Positions 51,035-59,847 of a stretch of 64,000 nucleotides of DNA are shown piece by piece. The DNA is from Palsa-504 sp963739615 (GTDB lineage: Bacteria > Actinomycetota > Actinomycetes > Streptosporangiales > Streptosporangiaceae). The translations under genes and the position numbers were made by a program. The notes beneath the pieces were generated by a model. It saw only the letters and a list, made by a program, of their open reading frames with translations, was not told where the DNA came from and made no database searches. The first letter of the stretch is position 1; each line of letters opens with the position of its first letter. The stretch lies in contig CAVUBD010000028.1 in NCBI GenBank assembly GCA_963739615.1, positions 248,001 to 312,000 of the forward strand, in the 5' to 3' direction.

Positions 51035-51238
51035 CCCGCACCCCTTCCGGTTCGATTGTTGAGTCGATCCTAGGAGCAAGGCATGCGCCTGGTGTAGGTC
51101 TTGGCCGGGACGCAGGACGCAGGCCCCGCGCCCCGCCGAAGCTCCTCGTTTCAGGGAGCCGGGCTCTGCGGCTGCTAGGATCCGTGGCCGTCAAGTCTGA
51201 GAAAGTGGTTCAGCGTGGCCATCATGTGCTCGGCCTTC

Positions 51239-51272
51239 GGCTCATCGGCTGGATCATCCCAGCCGATGAGCC
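51239..51272 (-). terminator. Hairpin downstream of 51294-51635 gene
   Basis: Perfect 14-base arms GGCTCATCGGCTGG and CCAGCCGATGAGCC with a 6-base loop, 21 bases past the stop of the CMD-like gene. Confidence 0.75.
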
Positions 51273-51293
51273 AGCGATGAGCAGGTGAGGTCC

Positions 51294-51635
51294 TCAGTCC
51301 CCCGCCTCGGCGTCGAGTTCCTCGTCAAGCTCGGCTTCGGCTAGGGCGATCATGAACCCCAGCCCTTCGGCGATGTTTATCGTCGCTGAGACGATGCGAG
51401 CTGTGCCCACCACGGGCGCGATCGCGATCAGGATGTCTTGGACGTCCTCGACGGTAACGCCAGAGCTGCTGGCCGGCAGGGCGTTGAGCGCGTAGGAAGT
51501 GGCGGGTGCGTCTATCGCGACGAGGGCGGCGATCCGGGCGATCATCAACTCGCGAGGCGGCAGATCACTGTTCTCCAGTGACGCGACGGTCATCACCAGG
51601 AGCGTTTCGCTGACGGAATTGTCATGCTCAGACAT
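51294..51635 (-). CDS. Carboxymuconolactone-decarboxylase-like small protein
   Basis: 113 residues, ATG 51635 with AAGGAG upstream. Helical: LPPRELMIARIAALVAIDAPATSY and GVTVEDVQDILIAIAPVVGTARIVSA resemble the CMD/AhpD helical core, but the CxxC of AhpD is absent. Acidic tail. Probably an oligomeric protein without peroxidase activity; role unknown. Confidence 0.7.
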   Translation of the reverse strand: MSEHDNSVSETLLVMTVASLENSDLPPRELMIARIAALVAIDAPATSYALNALPASSSGVTVEDVQDILIAIAPVVGTARIVSATINIAEGLGFMIALAEAELDEELDAEAGD

Positions 51636-51763
51636 GGCGGCTCTCCTTTGAAGCGTTGAATGTTGAAAGTTGAAGCTTTGCGCCCATCAATGACGGCGGC
51701 TTGGCTTACACTACTCCGCCAGGTGCCCCCCGGGCGTCGTGGCCCCGGCGCCCGCCCCGCGAC

Positions 51764-52060
51764 TCACGAAGCCGTCAGGCTCGCCAGTCCATTCAGGTCG
51801 ACACAGGTGACGCCGCGCACCTGGACAAAGACCATGAGCACGCTGCTGCACCCACGGCACCGGACCACGGTGCCAAGCCTGGGCTGATAAACCGGCAGCT
51901 CGGCGACCTCGCTAACAGCCCCGCAGTTACCGCAGGTACCCCTGGCCGTGGTCATCTCCGTACCGAAAACCTCGATCAGCAACCCTCCGATCGCATTCCC
52001 GTCCAGCGCAGCCCCGTCCAGCGCATTCCCGTCCAGCGCATTCCCGTCCAGCGATCCCAT
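51764..52060 (-). CDS. DUF6510-like zinc-ribbon protein with LDGNA repeats
   Basis: 98 residues from ATG 52060, with GGAGG six bases upstream. N-terminal LDGNA repeated (LDGNALDGNALDGAALDGNA), encoded by 15-base tandem repeats. Then GLLIEVFGTEMTTARGTCGNCG and VVRCRGCSSVLM, two CxxC pairs. DUF6510 proteins typically sit beside an FNR-type reductase and a sulfite-oxidase-like protein, as here. Confidence 0.8.
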   Translation of the reverse strand: MGSLDGNALDGNALDGAALDGNAIGGLLIEVFGTEMTTARGTCGNCGAVSEVAELPVYQPRLGTVVRCRGCSSVLMVFVQVRGVTCVDLNGLASLTAS

Positions 52061-52082
52061 CACCAGCCTCCATCCCACGAGG

Positions 52083-52823
52083 TCACTGCCCCGTCGCGCC
52101 GAACCGCTCGGTCTTGACCCGCCCCGGCGGATAGCCGAGCCCGACCAGCCCGGCCGCGACCGTCTCCACGAACGGCGTCGGACCGCACACGTACGCCAGC
52201 GGCGCCTGCGCCGCGGGCCAGGCCACCTCGGCCAGCATCTGCGTATCCGCCCTCCGGGCGTAGCCCGTCCATCCCGGCGGCTGCTTCCTGGTCAGCGTGT
52301 GGATCACCGCCACCCCGTCCGCAGCCGCGGAAAGCTCAGCGCGGTAGATCACGTCCTCCCAGCTGCGCGAGGAATATAGCAGTCGCACCGGCACCGAAGA
52401 AGCCGCCAGCTTCCGGTATCGCAGCATGGACCGCAGCGGCACGATGCCCGAGCCGCCGGCCACCAGCATGAGCGGCCCGCCGGAGGCGGGTTCCCAGACG
52501 AAGTACCCCCCGATCGGCCCGCGGACCTCCAGGACGTCCCCGGACGCCAGTTCGGCGGTCAGGTAGGGGGAGACCTCGCCGTCCTCCAGCCGCTCCACCG
52601 TGATCGCGAGCGGCTCGCCGGGGGCCGCGGCGATCGAATAGGCGCGCTCGGCCTGGTAACCGTCGTCGGCGGTGAGCCTGATGTCGACGTGCTGGCCCGC
52701 CTGGTGGCCCGGCCAGCCGGGTACGTCCAAGAGGATGGTGCGCGCCGAGGGCGTCTCGTCCGAGACCCGGCTTACGGTGGCGGTCTGCCAGGTCAGTCGC
52801 CCGCGTACCGCTGTTCCCGCCAT
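52083..52823 (-). CDS. FAD/NAD(P)-binding ferredoxin-reductase-type oxidoreductase
   Basis: 246 residues from ATG 52823. FAD motif RAYSIAAAPG, pyridine-nucleotide site LMLVAGGSGIVPLRSMLRY and YVCGPTPFVETVA near the end. No ferredoxin domain, so it probably passes electrons to a separate partner, most simply the adjacent molybdopterin protein. Its start overlaps the upstream gene by 31 bases. Confidence 0.9.
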   Translation of the reverse strand: MAGTAVRGRLTWQTATVSRVSDETPSARTILLDVPGWPGHQAGQHVDIRLTADDGYQAERAYSIAAAPGEPLAITVERLEDGEVSPYLTAELASGDVLEVRGPIGGYFVWEPASGGPLMLVAGGSGIVPLRSMLRYRKLAASSVPVRLLYSSRSWEDVIYRAELSAAADGVAVIHTLTRKQPPGWTGYARRADTQMLAEVAWPAAQAPLAYVCGPTPFVETVAAGLVGLGYPPGRVKTERFGATGQ

Positions 52824-53392
52824 GGATCTCCGTACATGTGGTATCCGTAGTTTTCCCAGAAGCCAGGCTCGTCGGTGTCGCGGAGCCGCAGCCCGCGCAC
52901 CCATTTGGCGCTCTTCCAGAAGTACAGGTGCGGGACGAGGAGCCGGGCCGGGCCGCCGTGCTCGGGCCCGAGCGGGGCGCCGCCGTACCCGAACGCCACC
53001 CAGGCCCGCCCGCCGGTCAGGTCGGCGACCGGCAGGTTGGTGGTGTAGCCGCCGTCGCAGAACGCCAGCACGTACTCGGCCTCGTATTGGACCGCGGAGA
53101 GCAGCACGTCGAGCGACACGCCCTCCCAGGTCGTATCCAGCTTGGACCAGCGGGTCACGCAGTGGATATCGGTGGTCAGGGTCTCGGCGGGCAGCGCGCG
53201 GAACTCCTCCCACGTCCAGCTCTTGGGCTCGCGGCCACCCGCGATCGAGAACGTCCACTTCGCCAGGGCGGTGCGCGGCGTCGGGCCCGCCGACAGGACG
53301 GGGAAGTCGGCGGTGACGTACTGCCCAGGCGGGACCCGGCCCTCCGGCGCCTCCTGGCGCTTGCGGTGGAAGCCACGCGAAATCGGACTCAC
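52793..53392 (-). CDS. Sulfite-oxidase-like molybdopterin oxidoreductase
   Basis: 199 residues of the MsrP/YedY-type molybdopterin domain. DIHCVTRWSKLDTTWEGVSLDVLL carries the Mo-coordinating Cys; FCDGGYTTNLP and GGPARLLVPHLYFWKSAKWV are family signatures. No Tat signal peptide, so it should be cytoplasmic, unlike E. coli MsrP. Confidence 0.92.
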   Translation of the reverse strand: MSPISRGFHRKRQEAPEGRVPPGQYVTADFPVLSAGPTPRTALAKWTFSIAGGREPKSWTWEEFRALPAETLTTDIHCVTRWSKLDTTWEGVSLDVLLSAVQYEAEYVLAFCDGGYTTNLPVADLTGGRAWVAFGYGGAPLGPEHGGPARLLVPHLYFWKSAKWVRGLRLRDTDEPGFWENYGYHMYGDPWREQRYAGD

Positions 53393-53408
53393 GGCAGCAG
53401 ATTACGCC

Positions 53409-54722
53409 CTAAACGCTAGCAAGCAGGTATACGTTCAGCGCGATTATTACGCCGGTCACCAGGCCGACGGCCAGCATCGTCAGGCGCCGGTTCACGAGCG
53501 TCCCCATGAGATCGCGGTTCCCGGTGAAGAAAAACAGCGGGACCAGCGCGAACGGGATGCCGAAGGAGAGGAAGACCTGGCTGAGGACCAGCGCCTTGGT
53601 GGGGTTGAAGCCGATGCCGATCACGATCAGGGCCGGGATCATCGTGATGGCGCGGCGCACGAAGATCGGGATCTGCCGGTGCAGGAAGCCCTGCATCACG
53701 AGCTGACCCGACATCGTGCCCACGCATGAGGACGCGATCCCCGACGCCAGCAAGGCGACGCCGAAGAACGTCCCGGTGTGCCCGCCGACGTAGTGGTCCA
53801 GGCCGGTGAAGACCTGGCCCAGGTTATTGCCCACGCCGAACAGTCCGCGGGCGTGGAAGACGGCGGCTGCGGTGGCCAGCATGGCCAGGTTGATGATCCC
53901 CGCGGTCCCCATCGCGATCGTGATGTCGACGATCTCGAAGCGGAAGATCTTGCGCCGGGCGGCGGGGTTGGCGCCGACGATCCGCTTCTGGGTGAGCGAG
54001 GAATGAAGGTAGATGACGTGCGGCATCACGGTGGCGCCGACGATGCTGACGGCCAGCAGGGCCGAGCCGTGACCGGAGAACTGCGGCACGAACATGCCGT
54101 GTGCCACGCCCGACGCCGAGGGCCTGCTCTTCAGCAGATCCAGGCCGAACGCCAGGACGATCACCGCCACGAACCCGGTGATCGCCGCCTCGAGCCGGCG
54201 AAAGCCCCGCACTTGCAGGCCGAGGATGGTGAAGACCGCGAGGCCGGTCAGTATCGCGGAAGCCCAGAGCGAAAGCCCGAAGACCAGGTGCAGGCCGAGC
54301 GCGGCGCCCACGAATTCCGCCAGGTCGGTCGCCATCGCGATCGCCTCGGCCTGCAGCCAGAGCAGCACCACGACGCGAAAGGGGAAGCGGTCCCGGCACA
54401 CCTCGGGCAGGCTGCGCCCGGTGGCGATGCCGAGCTTGGCGCTCATCGTCTGGACGAGCATCGCCATCAGGTTCGCCGCTAGCACGACCCAGAGCAGCGT
54501 ATAGCCGAACTGCGATCCGCCCGCCACGTTGGTGGCGAAGTTGCCGGGATCGATGTAGGCGACGGCCGCGATGAACGCGGGGCCCAGGAACGGCAGTACC
54601 GCCCGGACCCCGCGCTGTTCACCGGACAGGGCCCGCTCGGCCGCGTCGGCGACACGGACTTCACCGGACAGGGCGCCGTCATCGACGACCACATGCCTGG
54701 TGAGCGGAACCGTGTCAGCCAA
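53409..54722 (-). CDS. mntH: Nramp-family divalent metal transporter
   Basis: About 437 residues with 11 hydrophobic helices. TM1 has the metal-binding DPGNFATN; TM6 has the MPHVIYLHS segment. Transports Mn2+/Fe2+ with protons. The upstream open frame reaches into groEL, so I place the start at TTG 54722; GTG 54692 is also possible. Lies between the groEL-like gene and the sulfite-oxidase-like gene. Confidence 0.88.
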   Translation of the reverse strand: MADTVPLTRHVVVDDGALSGEVRVADAAERALSGEQRGVRAVLPFLGPAFIAAVAYIDPGNFATNVAGGSQFGYTLLWVVLAANLMAMLVQTMSAKLGIATGRSLPEVCRDRFPFRVVVLLWLQAEAIAMATDLAEFVGAALGLHLVFGLSLWASAILTGLAVFTILGLQVRGFRRLEAAITGFVAVIVLAFGLDLLKSRPSASGVAHGMFVPQFSGHGSALLAVSIVGATVMPHVIYLHSSLTQKRIVGANPAARRKIFRFEIVDITIAMGTAGIINLAMLATAAAVFHARGLFGVGNNLGQVFTGLDHYVGGHTGTFFGVALLASGIASSCVGTMSGQLVMQGFLHRQIPIFVRRAITMIPALIVIGIGFNPTKALVLSQVFLSFGIPFALVPLFFFTGNRDLMGTLVNRRLTMLAVGLVTGVIIALNVYLLASV

Positions 54723-54772
54723 CGAAAGACCTGCCGGAAGACCTGTCCGAAGACCCAAGCAACGGCCCTGCG

Positions 54773-56464
54773 TCAGCCAACCGAAGGCCCGAGCCCCAGG
54801 GACTGCGGCGTGCTCGAGTCGGGAGAGGGCTGGTGCAGGCCCTCGTCCAGCGAGCCGTACTCGGTCATCAGCGCCGCGCTGCCGCCCCACGGCGTCTGCT
54901 CCTCCGCGACCAGGGTGTTGGTCGTGAGCAGTAGGCCCGCCACCGACGCGCCGTTCTGCAGCGCCGAGCGGACCACACGGAGCGGATCGATGATGCCCAT
55001 CTCGATCATGTTCCCATGGCAGCCCTGCAAGGCGTCAAATCCCTCATCCACGCCCATCTTTACGGTCTGGGCGACGACCTCGGTAGCATTATAGCCGGCG
55101 TTGGACGCGATGAGATGGGCCGGCTCGCTCAGCGCGCGCCTGACGATGCCCGCGCCGATGGCGTAGTCGCCGGTGACCTCCAGGTCATCGAGCGCGCTCA
55201 CGGCGTGCAGCAGGGTGGCCCCGCCGCCGGCCACGATGCCCTCGGCCATGGCGGCCCTGGTGGCGGACAGCGCGTCCTCGACCCGGTGCCTGAGCTCACT
55301 CAGCTCGGCGTTGGTCGCGGCGCCGACCCTGATCACGGCGACCTTGCCGGACAGCGAGCCGATCCGCTCGGTCAGCACGTCCTCGTCGATGCCGAACTGG
55401 GCCCGGTCACGCTCGGCCCGCAGCTGGTCGACCCGGAACGTGATCGCCTCGGGCGAGCCGTGGCCGCCGATGATAGTGGTGTGATCCGCGGTCACCCGCA
55501 CCTGCCGGGCCCGGCCGAGCTGCTCGACGGTCATCGTCTCCAGGGTGAATCCGGAGTGCTTGCTGTAGACGGCGCCGCCGGTCAGCGTGGCGATGTCCTC
55601 CAGCTTGTGCAGCCTGCGGTCGCCGAAGCCGGGCGCCCGCACCGCGACGCACTGGAAGATGCCGTTCACGTGGTTGTGCACCAGCATGGACAGCGCGGTG
55701 CCCTCGACGTTCTCGGCGATGATGATCAGCGGGCGCGGCGCGCGCATCACCTTGTCAAGCAGCGGCATCAGCTGCTGGACCTTGGTGATCTTCTCGCTGC
55801 ACAGCAGGATGTACGGGTCGTCGACGATGGAGTCCATGCTGGCCGGCCTGGTCACCATGTAGGGCGACAGGAAGCCGTTGTCGAACTCGAAGCCCTCGAC
55901 GAAGTCGACGCCCATCCCGGGCAGCGGCGCGTCTTCCACCGTAACGATGCCGCCGTCGCCGACCGTGTGCAGCGCCTTGGCGATGACCGCGCCGACGGTG
56001 TTGTCGTCGTTGGCCGAGATCGCCGCGACCCGGGTGTAGTCCTGCTCGGTGTTGATGGGGTGCGCCACCCCCTGCAGGTAGTCGACCAGATGGCCGACGG
56101 CCAGGTCGATGCCCCGCTTGACCAGCACCGGATTGGCGCCCTCGCCGATGGCCTCCATGCCCTCGTGGATGATGGCCTGGGCGATCACGGTGGCCGTGGT
56201 GGTGCCGTCGCCGACGATGTCGTTGGTCTTGATCGCGGCTTCCTTGACCAGCTGCGCGCCCATGTTCTCGAACTGGTTCTTCAGGTGGATTTCCCGCGCG
56301 ATGGTGACGCCGTTGTTGGTCACCACCGGCGAGCCGGTGATCTTCTCGAGGATGACGTTGCGCCCCTTGGGGCCGAGAGTCGATTTGACGGCTTCGGCCA
56401 ACTGGTCGACGCCAGCTAGCAGGAGGCCGCGAGCTTCGGCGCCGAAGCGCAGTTCTTTGGCCAT
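54773..56464 (-). CDS. Chaperonin GroEL, propane-monooxygenase-associated
   Basis: 563 residues: KSTLGPKGRNVILEK, VVTNNGVTIAREI, NDIVGDGTTTATVIAQAI, VAGGGATLLHA are standard. The usual GGM-rich tail is replaced by a Ser/Pro-rich end. In Rhodococcus and Mycobacterium prm/mim clusters a dedicated GroEL (MimG) is needed to fold the hydroxylase. No groES is adjacent. ATG 56464. Confidence 0.93.
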   Translation of the reverse strand: MAKELRFGAEARGLLLAGVDQLAEAVKSTLGPKGRNVILEKITGSPVVTNNGVTIAREIHLKNQFENMGAQLVKEAAIKTNDIVGDGTTTATVIAQAIIHEGMEAIGEGANPVLVKRGIDLAVGHLVDYLQGVAHPINTEQDYTRVAAISANDDNTVGAVIAKALHTVGDGGIVTVEDAPLPGMGVDFVEGFEFDNGFLSPYMVTRPASMDSIVDDPYILLCSEKITKVQQLMPLLDKVMRAPRPLIIIAENVEGTALSMLVHNHVNGIFQCVAVRAPGFGDRRLHKLEDIATLTGGAVYSKHSGFTLETMTVEQLGRARQVRVTADHTTIIGGHGSPEAITFRVDQLRAERDRAQFGIDEDVLTERIGSLSGKVAVIRVGAATNAELSELRHRVEDALSATRAAMAEGIVAGGGATLLHAVSALDDLEVTGDYAIGAGIVRRALSEPAHLIASNAGYNATEVVAQTVKMGVDEGFDALQGCHGNMIEMGIIDPLRVVRSALQNGASVAGLLLTTNTLVAEEQTPWGGSAALMTEYGSLDEGLHQPSPDSSTPQSLGLGPSVG

Positions 56465-56527
56465 CGTTGCTCCGTTTCTTACTGAGTTCGAGTCATGGTT
56501 GAGATCCGGCCACCTGCGAACCGAGCT

Positions 56528-57553
56528 CTACGGAATCAGGATCGCACGACCGCGGACCCGGCCCGCGTCGAGATCGGCCAGCGCCTCCGGGGCGGCGTCG
56601 AGCGGGTAGGCCTTGGTGTGCAGAGTGACCTTGCCCGCCTGCGCCAGCGCCATCAGCTCGGCCAGGTCGTTGTAGGTGCCGACGATGTTCCCGATGATGT
56701 TGCGCTCGGTCGAGATGATGTCCAGCGTCGGGATGTGCAGGGTGCCGCCGTAGCCGATGACGAAGTACGAGCCGGCCGGCGCGGTCATGTTCCAGCCGTC
56801 CATCTCGGCGCCCTGTTCGGCCACGAAGTCGAGCACCACGTGCGCGCCGGTCCCGCCGGTCAGGTCCTTCACCGCGTCGACGTGCCGGCCGTCGGCCACG
56901 ACGGCGTGCTGTGCGCCGAGCTGCTCGGCCAGTTTCAGCGCCTCTGGGTTGCGGTCCACCACGATGATCGTGGTGGCGGTGAGCGTGGTCAGGCACTGGA
57001 TGCCGATGTGGCCGAGCCCGCCCGCGCCGATTACCACGCAGGTGGTGCCGGGGTAGAGCAGCGGGATGGCCTTGCGGACCGCGTGATAGGCGGTGATGCC
57101 CGCATCGGCCAGCGCGGCCACGTCCTGCGGGCGGGTTTCCGGCTTGAGCTTGATGCAAGCCCGGGCCGAGGTCAGCAGGTACTCGGCCATCCCGCCGTCG
57201 GTGGAAAGGCCAGGGAACGAGTTGTTGATGCAGTGCATGTCGTCGCCAGCCCGGCAGGCGTGGCACAGGCCGCAGGTCGGCGTGGGGTGCAGGATCACCG
57301 TGTCGCCAACGGCCACGTTGGTGACCGCCGAGCCGACCTCGTGCACCCAGCCAGCGTTCTCGTGGCCGAGGATGTACGGCAGCGGGGTGCCCATCGCCGC
57401 GTCCCACTGGCCCTCGATGATGTGCAGGTCGGTGCGGCAGACGCCGGCCTCGCCGATCTTCACGATGACGTCGAGCGGCCCGCTGATCGTTGGCTCGGGT
57501 ACCTCGTCGATAACTGGCGCACTATGAAATTTGTGCAAGCGGACGGCCTTCAT
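56528..57553 (-). CDS. Zinc alcohol dehydrogenase of the propane operon
   Basis: 341 residues, medium-chain family. Catalytic zinc region GVCRTDLHIIEG and GHENAGWVHEVG; structural zinc CGLCHACRAGDDMHC; NAD motif VIGAGGLGHIGIQ. Likely oxidises 2-propanol (or the monooxygenase product) to the ketone. ATG overlaps the upstream stop (ATGA). Confidence 0.93.
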   Translation of the reverse strand: MKAVRLHKFHSAPVIDEVPEPTISGPLDVIVKIGEAGVCRTDLHIIEGQWDAAMGTPLPYILGHENAGWVHEVGSAVTNVAVGDTVILHPTPTCGLCHACRAGDDMHCINNSFPGLSTDGGMAEYLLTSARACIKLKPETRPQDVAALADAGITAYHAVRKAIPLLYPGTTCVVIGAGGLGHIGIQCLTTLTATTIIVVDRNPEALKLAEQLGAQHAVVADGRHVDAVKDLTGGTGAHVVLDFVAEQGAEMDGWNMTAPAGSYFVIGYGGTLHIPTLDIISTERNIIGNIVGTYNDLAELMALAQAGKVTLHTKAYPLDAAPEALADLDAGRVRGRAILIP

Positions 57554-58332
57554 TGGTCCTCCTCGCCCTGTCCTGGTGAGTCATATCGGTGCCGCAGCAT
57601 GCCGCGGCAGATGCCGGAATTCGCCTCGATGCTCACCCGCGTGACCTGCGCCTTCCGCAGGTGTAGCGGCAAGGCCGCGAACCCCACGGCCGCACCGGTC
57701 GACGGGTCGATGAGCAGCGGGGCGTCGTCGCCCGCCGGCAGGCCCAGGTCGGCCCGGCGCTGGCGCAGCCGGTCGAGCGCACGAGAAGGCGGCAGCTCGC
57801 CAAGAGTCATCGCGAGCAATGCCGCCGGGTCCTGACCTGCCGCGAGCAGCGGCCTGCACACCTGATCAGTGCCTGCCATCACCGCCTTGCGCAGGAAATC
57901 GGCGCGTAGCTGGTGCAGCTCGCCGCCAGCTACGCCATCCCATGGCTCAGTCTCGCCGTCGAAAGACCGGGCGAAGCCGGCCTGGGCGGCCACGCCGTCG
58001 TTAATAGCGTCGGACGCGAAGTGATCCTCGAGTACCACCTCGGCGTGGCGCACCCCGGGCAGCGCCGACACCGCGTCGTAGGCGTCGGCGACCATCAGGT
58101 AGGCGAAGTTGGGTGCGCAGAAATAGGTAGGCAGCCGCAGCCGGACCTGCGCGTCTCCGTCCGCGGAGAGGGTGCACGCCGCGACGAAGCCGAGCGAGGT
58201 GATCGGCTCGTCGAGCTCGGGGTCGCGCACCCCCTCCAGCGCCCGGAGCAGCGCGCTCAGGGGCAGGGCCACCGGGGGTTCAGGGGCGGAAACCCCTGAA
58301 CCCCCGGATCCGGCGGTTACGGAAGCGGTCAT
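57550..58332 (-). CDS. MIP18/DUF59-domain protein
   Basis: 260 residues. The DUF59 domain occurs near residues 25-100: LRALEGVRDPELDEPITSLGFV, RLPTYFCAPNFAYLM with a cysteine. The rest is a helical C-terminal region of unknown role. In prm-type clusters homologues accompany the amidohydrolase and are presumed to help metal-centre assembly. A 36-base perfect palindrome lies in the first codons. ATG overlaps the amidohydrolase stop. Confidence 0.88.
   Translation of the reverse strand: MTASVTAGSGGSGVSAPEPPVALPLSALLRALEGVRDPELDEPITSLGFVAACTLSADGDAQVRLRLPTYFCAPNFAYLMVADAYDAVSALPGVRHAEVVLEDHFASDAINDGVAAQAGFARSFDGETEPWDGVAGGELHQLRADFLRKAVMAGTDQVCRPLLAAGQDPAALLAMTLGELPPSRALDRLRQRRADLGLPAGDDAPLLIDPSTGAAVGFAALPLHLRKAQVTRVSIEANSGICRGMLRHRYDSPGQGEEDQ
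58272..58307. repeat. Perfect 15-base inverted repeat inside DUF59 gene
   Basis: CCGGGGGTTCAGGGG (58272-58286), loop cggaaa, CCCCTGAACCCCCGG (58293-58307). It encodes a Gly/Pro/Ser-rich stretch at the N-terminus. Similar in style to the G-tract element in hpnD. Confidence 0.8.
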
Positions 58333-59378
58333 GCCCCCGCGACCAGCTGCGCGTCGTCCTGGGCGGCCGGCGCACCGGGGTCCTTCAGCTGGTACTCGGC
58401 CGGCACCTCGATGCCGTAGAGCCTGGCTGCGTTCAGGCCGAGGATCTTCTTCTTGCCCGCGGTGCCGAGCCTTGGGTAGTCGGCGAGCTCCTCACGGTCC
58501 GGCATCTCCCAGTTGACGAAGCCCTCGACCTGCCACTTCGGTTCCCAGATGCCGTAGTCGCTGCCGAACGTCATCTTGTCCTCGCCGACCCAGAACAGCA
58601 GCTCGCCCATGACCTTGGCGAAGAACTGCGGCCGCGCGTGCATCAGGCCGCCGATCACCACGGAAAGGCCGGCGTACACGTTCGGCTCCTGCGTGGCCAT
58701 GAAGCAGAAGTCCTCGATCCGCGGCAGCCCCACGTGCTCGACGATGAAGTTGAGCTCGGGGAAGTCGGTCGCGCAGTGGTCGATGTCGGAGACGTCGAAG
58801 GCGTCCTTGTCCAGCGGCCAGATCGTCGGGCCCTTGTGCACGTGGATGTTCTTGATGCCGAGCTTCTGCGCGGCTTCCAGGTAGCGGTACGCGCCCGGGT
58901 CGCTCAGCTTGTACCCGCGCGAGCCGTTGTTCCACTCGGCCGTGTACAGCTTGACGCCCTTGGAGCCGAAGCGCTCGACGTTGGCCTTGAGCTGCTCCAG
59001 GCCCACATCGCCGTCCCGGGGGTCGAACCGGGTGTTGTAGACGAACTTGCCCGGGTGCTTCTCGCCCATCAGCGCGTTGCGCTCGGTGGTGTTGAAGCCC
59101 TCCTTGTACCACTCCTTGAGGTACGTGGGCTGGAAGACGGCCACGTCCACGTACCCGTCCTCGAAGACGTCCTTCATCAGGTCGTCCTCTGAGTACTTCT
59201 GGAAGTGCTCTATCGACCAGTGCGTTTCTGGCGGCCCGAGGCCCTGGTAAGCGTGGAAGCATTCGATCCAGCCCTTGGCGTACTGCTCGGCGCCCGGGAC
59301 CCAGTTGTCCGGAGCGGCGTTCCAGTAGTGCATATGCGAGTCGACGATGAAGTACTTCTCGCCGTTGTGCTCGTACAA
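58329..59378 (-). CDS. Amidohydrolase of the propane operon
   Basis: 349 residues. Metal-binding IVDSHMHYWNAAPDN, then KLYTAEWNN, NIHVHKGPTIWPL, FIVEHVGLPRIEDF, FGSDYGIWEPKW. TTG start with AAGGAGG upstream. Conserved in prm/mim clusters, where deletion affects growth on propane or acetone; its exact substrate is not established to my knowledge. Separated from prmD by a 97-base gap with a large hairpin. Confidence 0.93.
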   Translation of the reverse strand: MYEHNGEKYFIVDSHMHYWNAAPDNWVPGAEQYAKGWIECFHAYQGLGPPETHWSIEHFQKYSEDDLMKDVFEDGYVDVAVFQPTYLKEWYKEGFNTTERNALMGEKHPGKFVYNTRFDPRDGDVGLEQLKANVERFGSKGVKLYTAEWNNGSRGYKLSDPGAYRYLEAAQKLGIKNIHVHKGPTIWPLDKDAFDVSDIDHCATDFPELNFIVEHVGLPRIEDFCFMATQEPNVYAGLSVVIGGLMHARPQFFAKVMGELLFWVGEDKMTFGSDYGIWEPKWQVEGFVNWEMPDREELADYPRLGTAGKKKILGLNAARLYGIEVPAEYQLKDPGAPAAQDDAQLVAGA

Positions 59379-59399
59379 AGCGCCTCCTTCATTGAGCTG

Positions 59400-59441
59400 G
59401 TTGTGGCACTGAGCCGGTTATAACCACCTCAGTGCCACAAC
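59400..59441. repeat. 14-base perfect inverted repeat between prmD and amidohydrolase
   Basis: GTTGTGGCACTGAG (59400-59413) and CTCAGTGCCACAAC (59428-59441) enclose a 14-base loop containing GGTTATAACC, itself palindromic. Located ~20 bases upstream of the amidohydrolase start. Likely an intercistronic mRNA hairpin or a protein site. Confidence 0.8.
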
Positions 59442-59475
59442 ACAACATGCCCGGGAACATTTGTTTTTTCGGCGG

Positions 59476-59847
59476 CTACGAACGGACGGTGAGGTCGAAG
59501 TCGATGTACTCGGCCGCGTCCTCCGGGTTGGCGAACATGATCGTCTCGGTGTCGGTGTGGATCATCCGGCCGTAGTGCGTGGACATGTTCTCCTCGAACT
59601 CGGCGGCGTCGAAGAAGCCGGGCTCCTCGCCGAGCGCCTCGGAGATCTCGTCGTAGTCGAAGTCCATCCGGCCGACCGCGTCGACGCGGATCATGGACGG
59701 CAGGTACGTGACCTTCACGTTGGGCTTCTTCGCCATGACCTGGGCGACGACGGCCCCGACCTGGTTGTTCATCAGGGTGACGCCAGCCATGTTCGAGGCC
59801 GTGCTGTCCGACTTGTACGGGCTCTCGGCGGTCTTGAAGGTGGTCAC
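59476..59847 (-). CDS. prmD: Propane monooxygenase coupling protein
   Basis: 123 residues, GTG 59847 (GTGA overlap with prmC), AAGGAG upstream. MmoB/DmpM-type regulatory protein: NNQVGAVVAQVMAKKPNVKVTYLPSMIRVDAVGRMDFDYDEI. Binds the hydroxylase and gates electron transfer. Confidence 0.95.
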   Translation of the reverse strand: MTTFKTAESPYKSDSTASNMAGVTLMNNQVGAVVAQVMAKKPNVKVTYLPSMIRVDAVGRMDFDYDEISEALGEEPGFFDAAEFEENMSTHYGRMIHTDTETIMFANPEDAAEYIDFDLTVRS

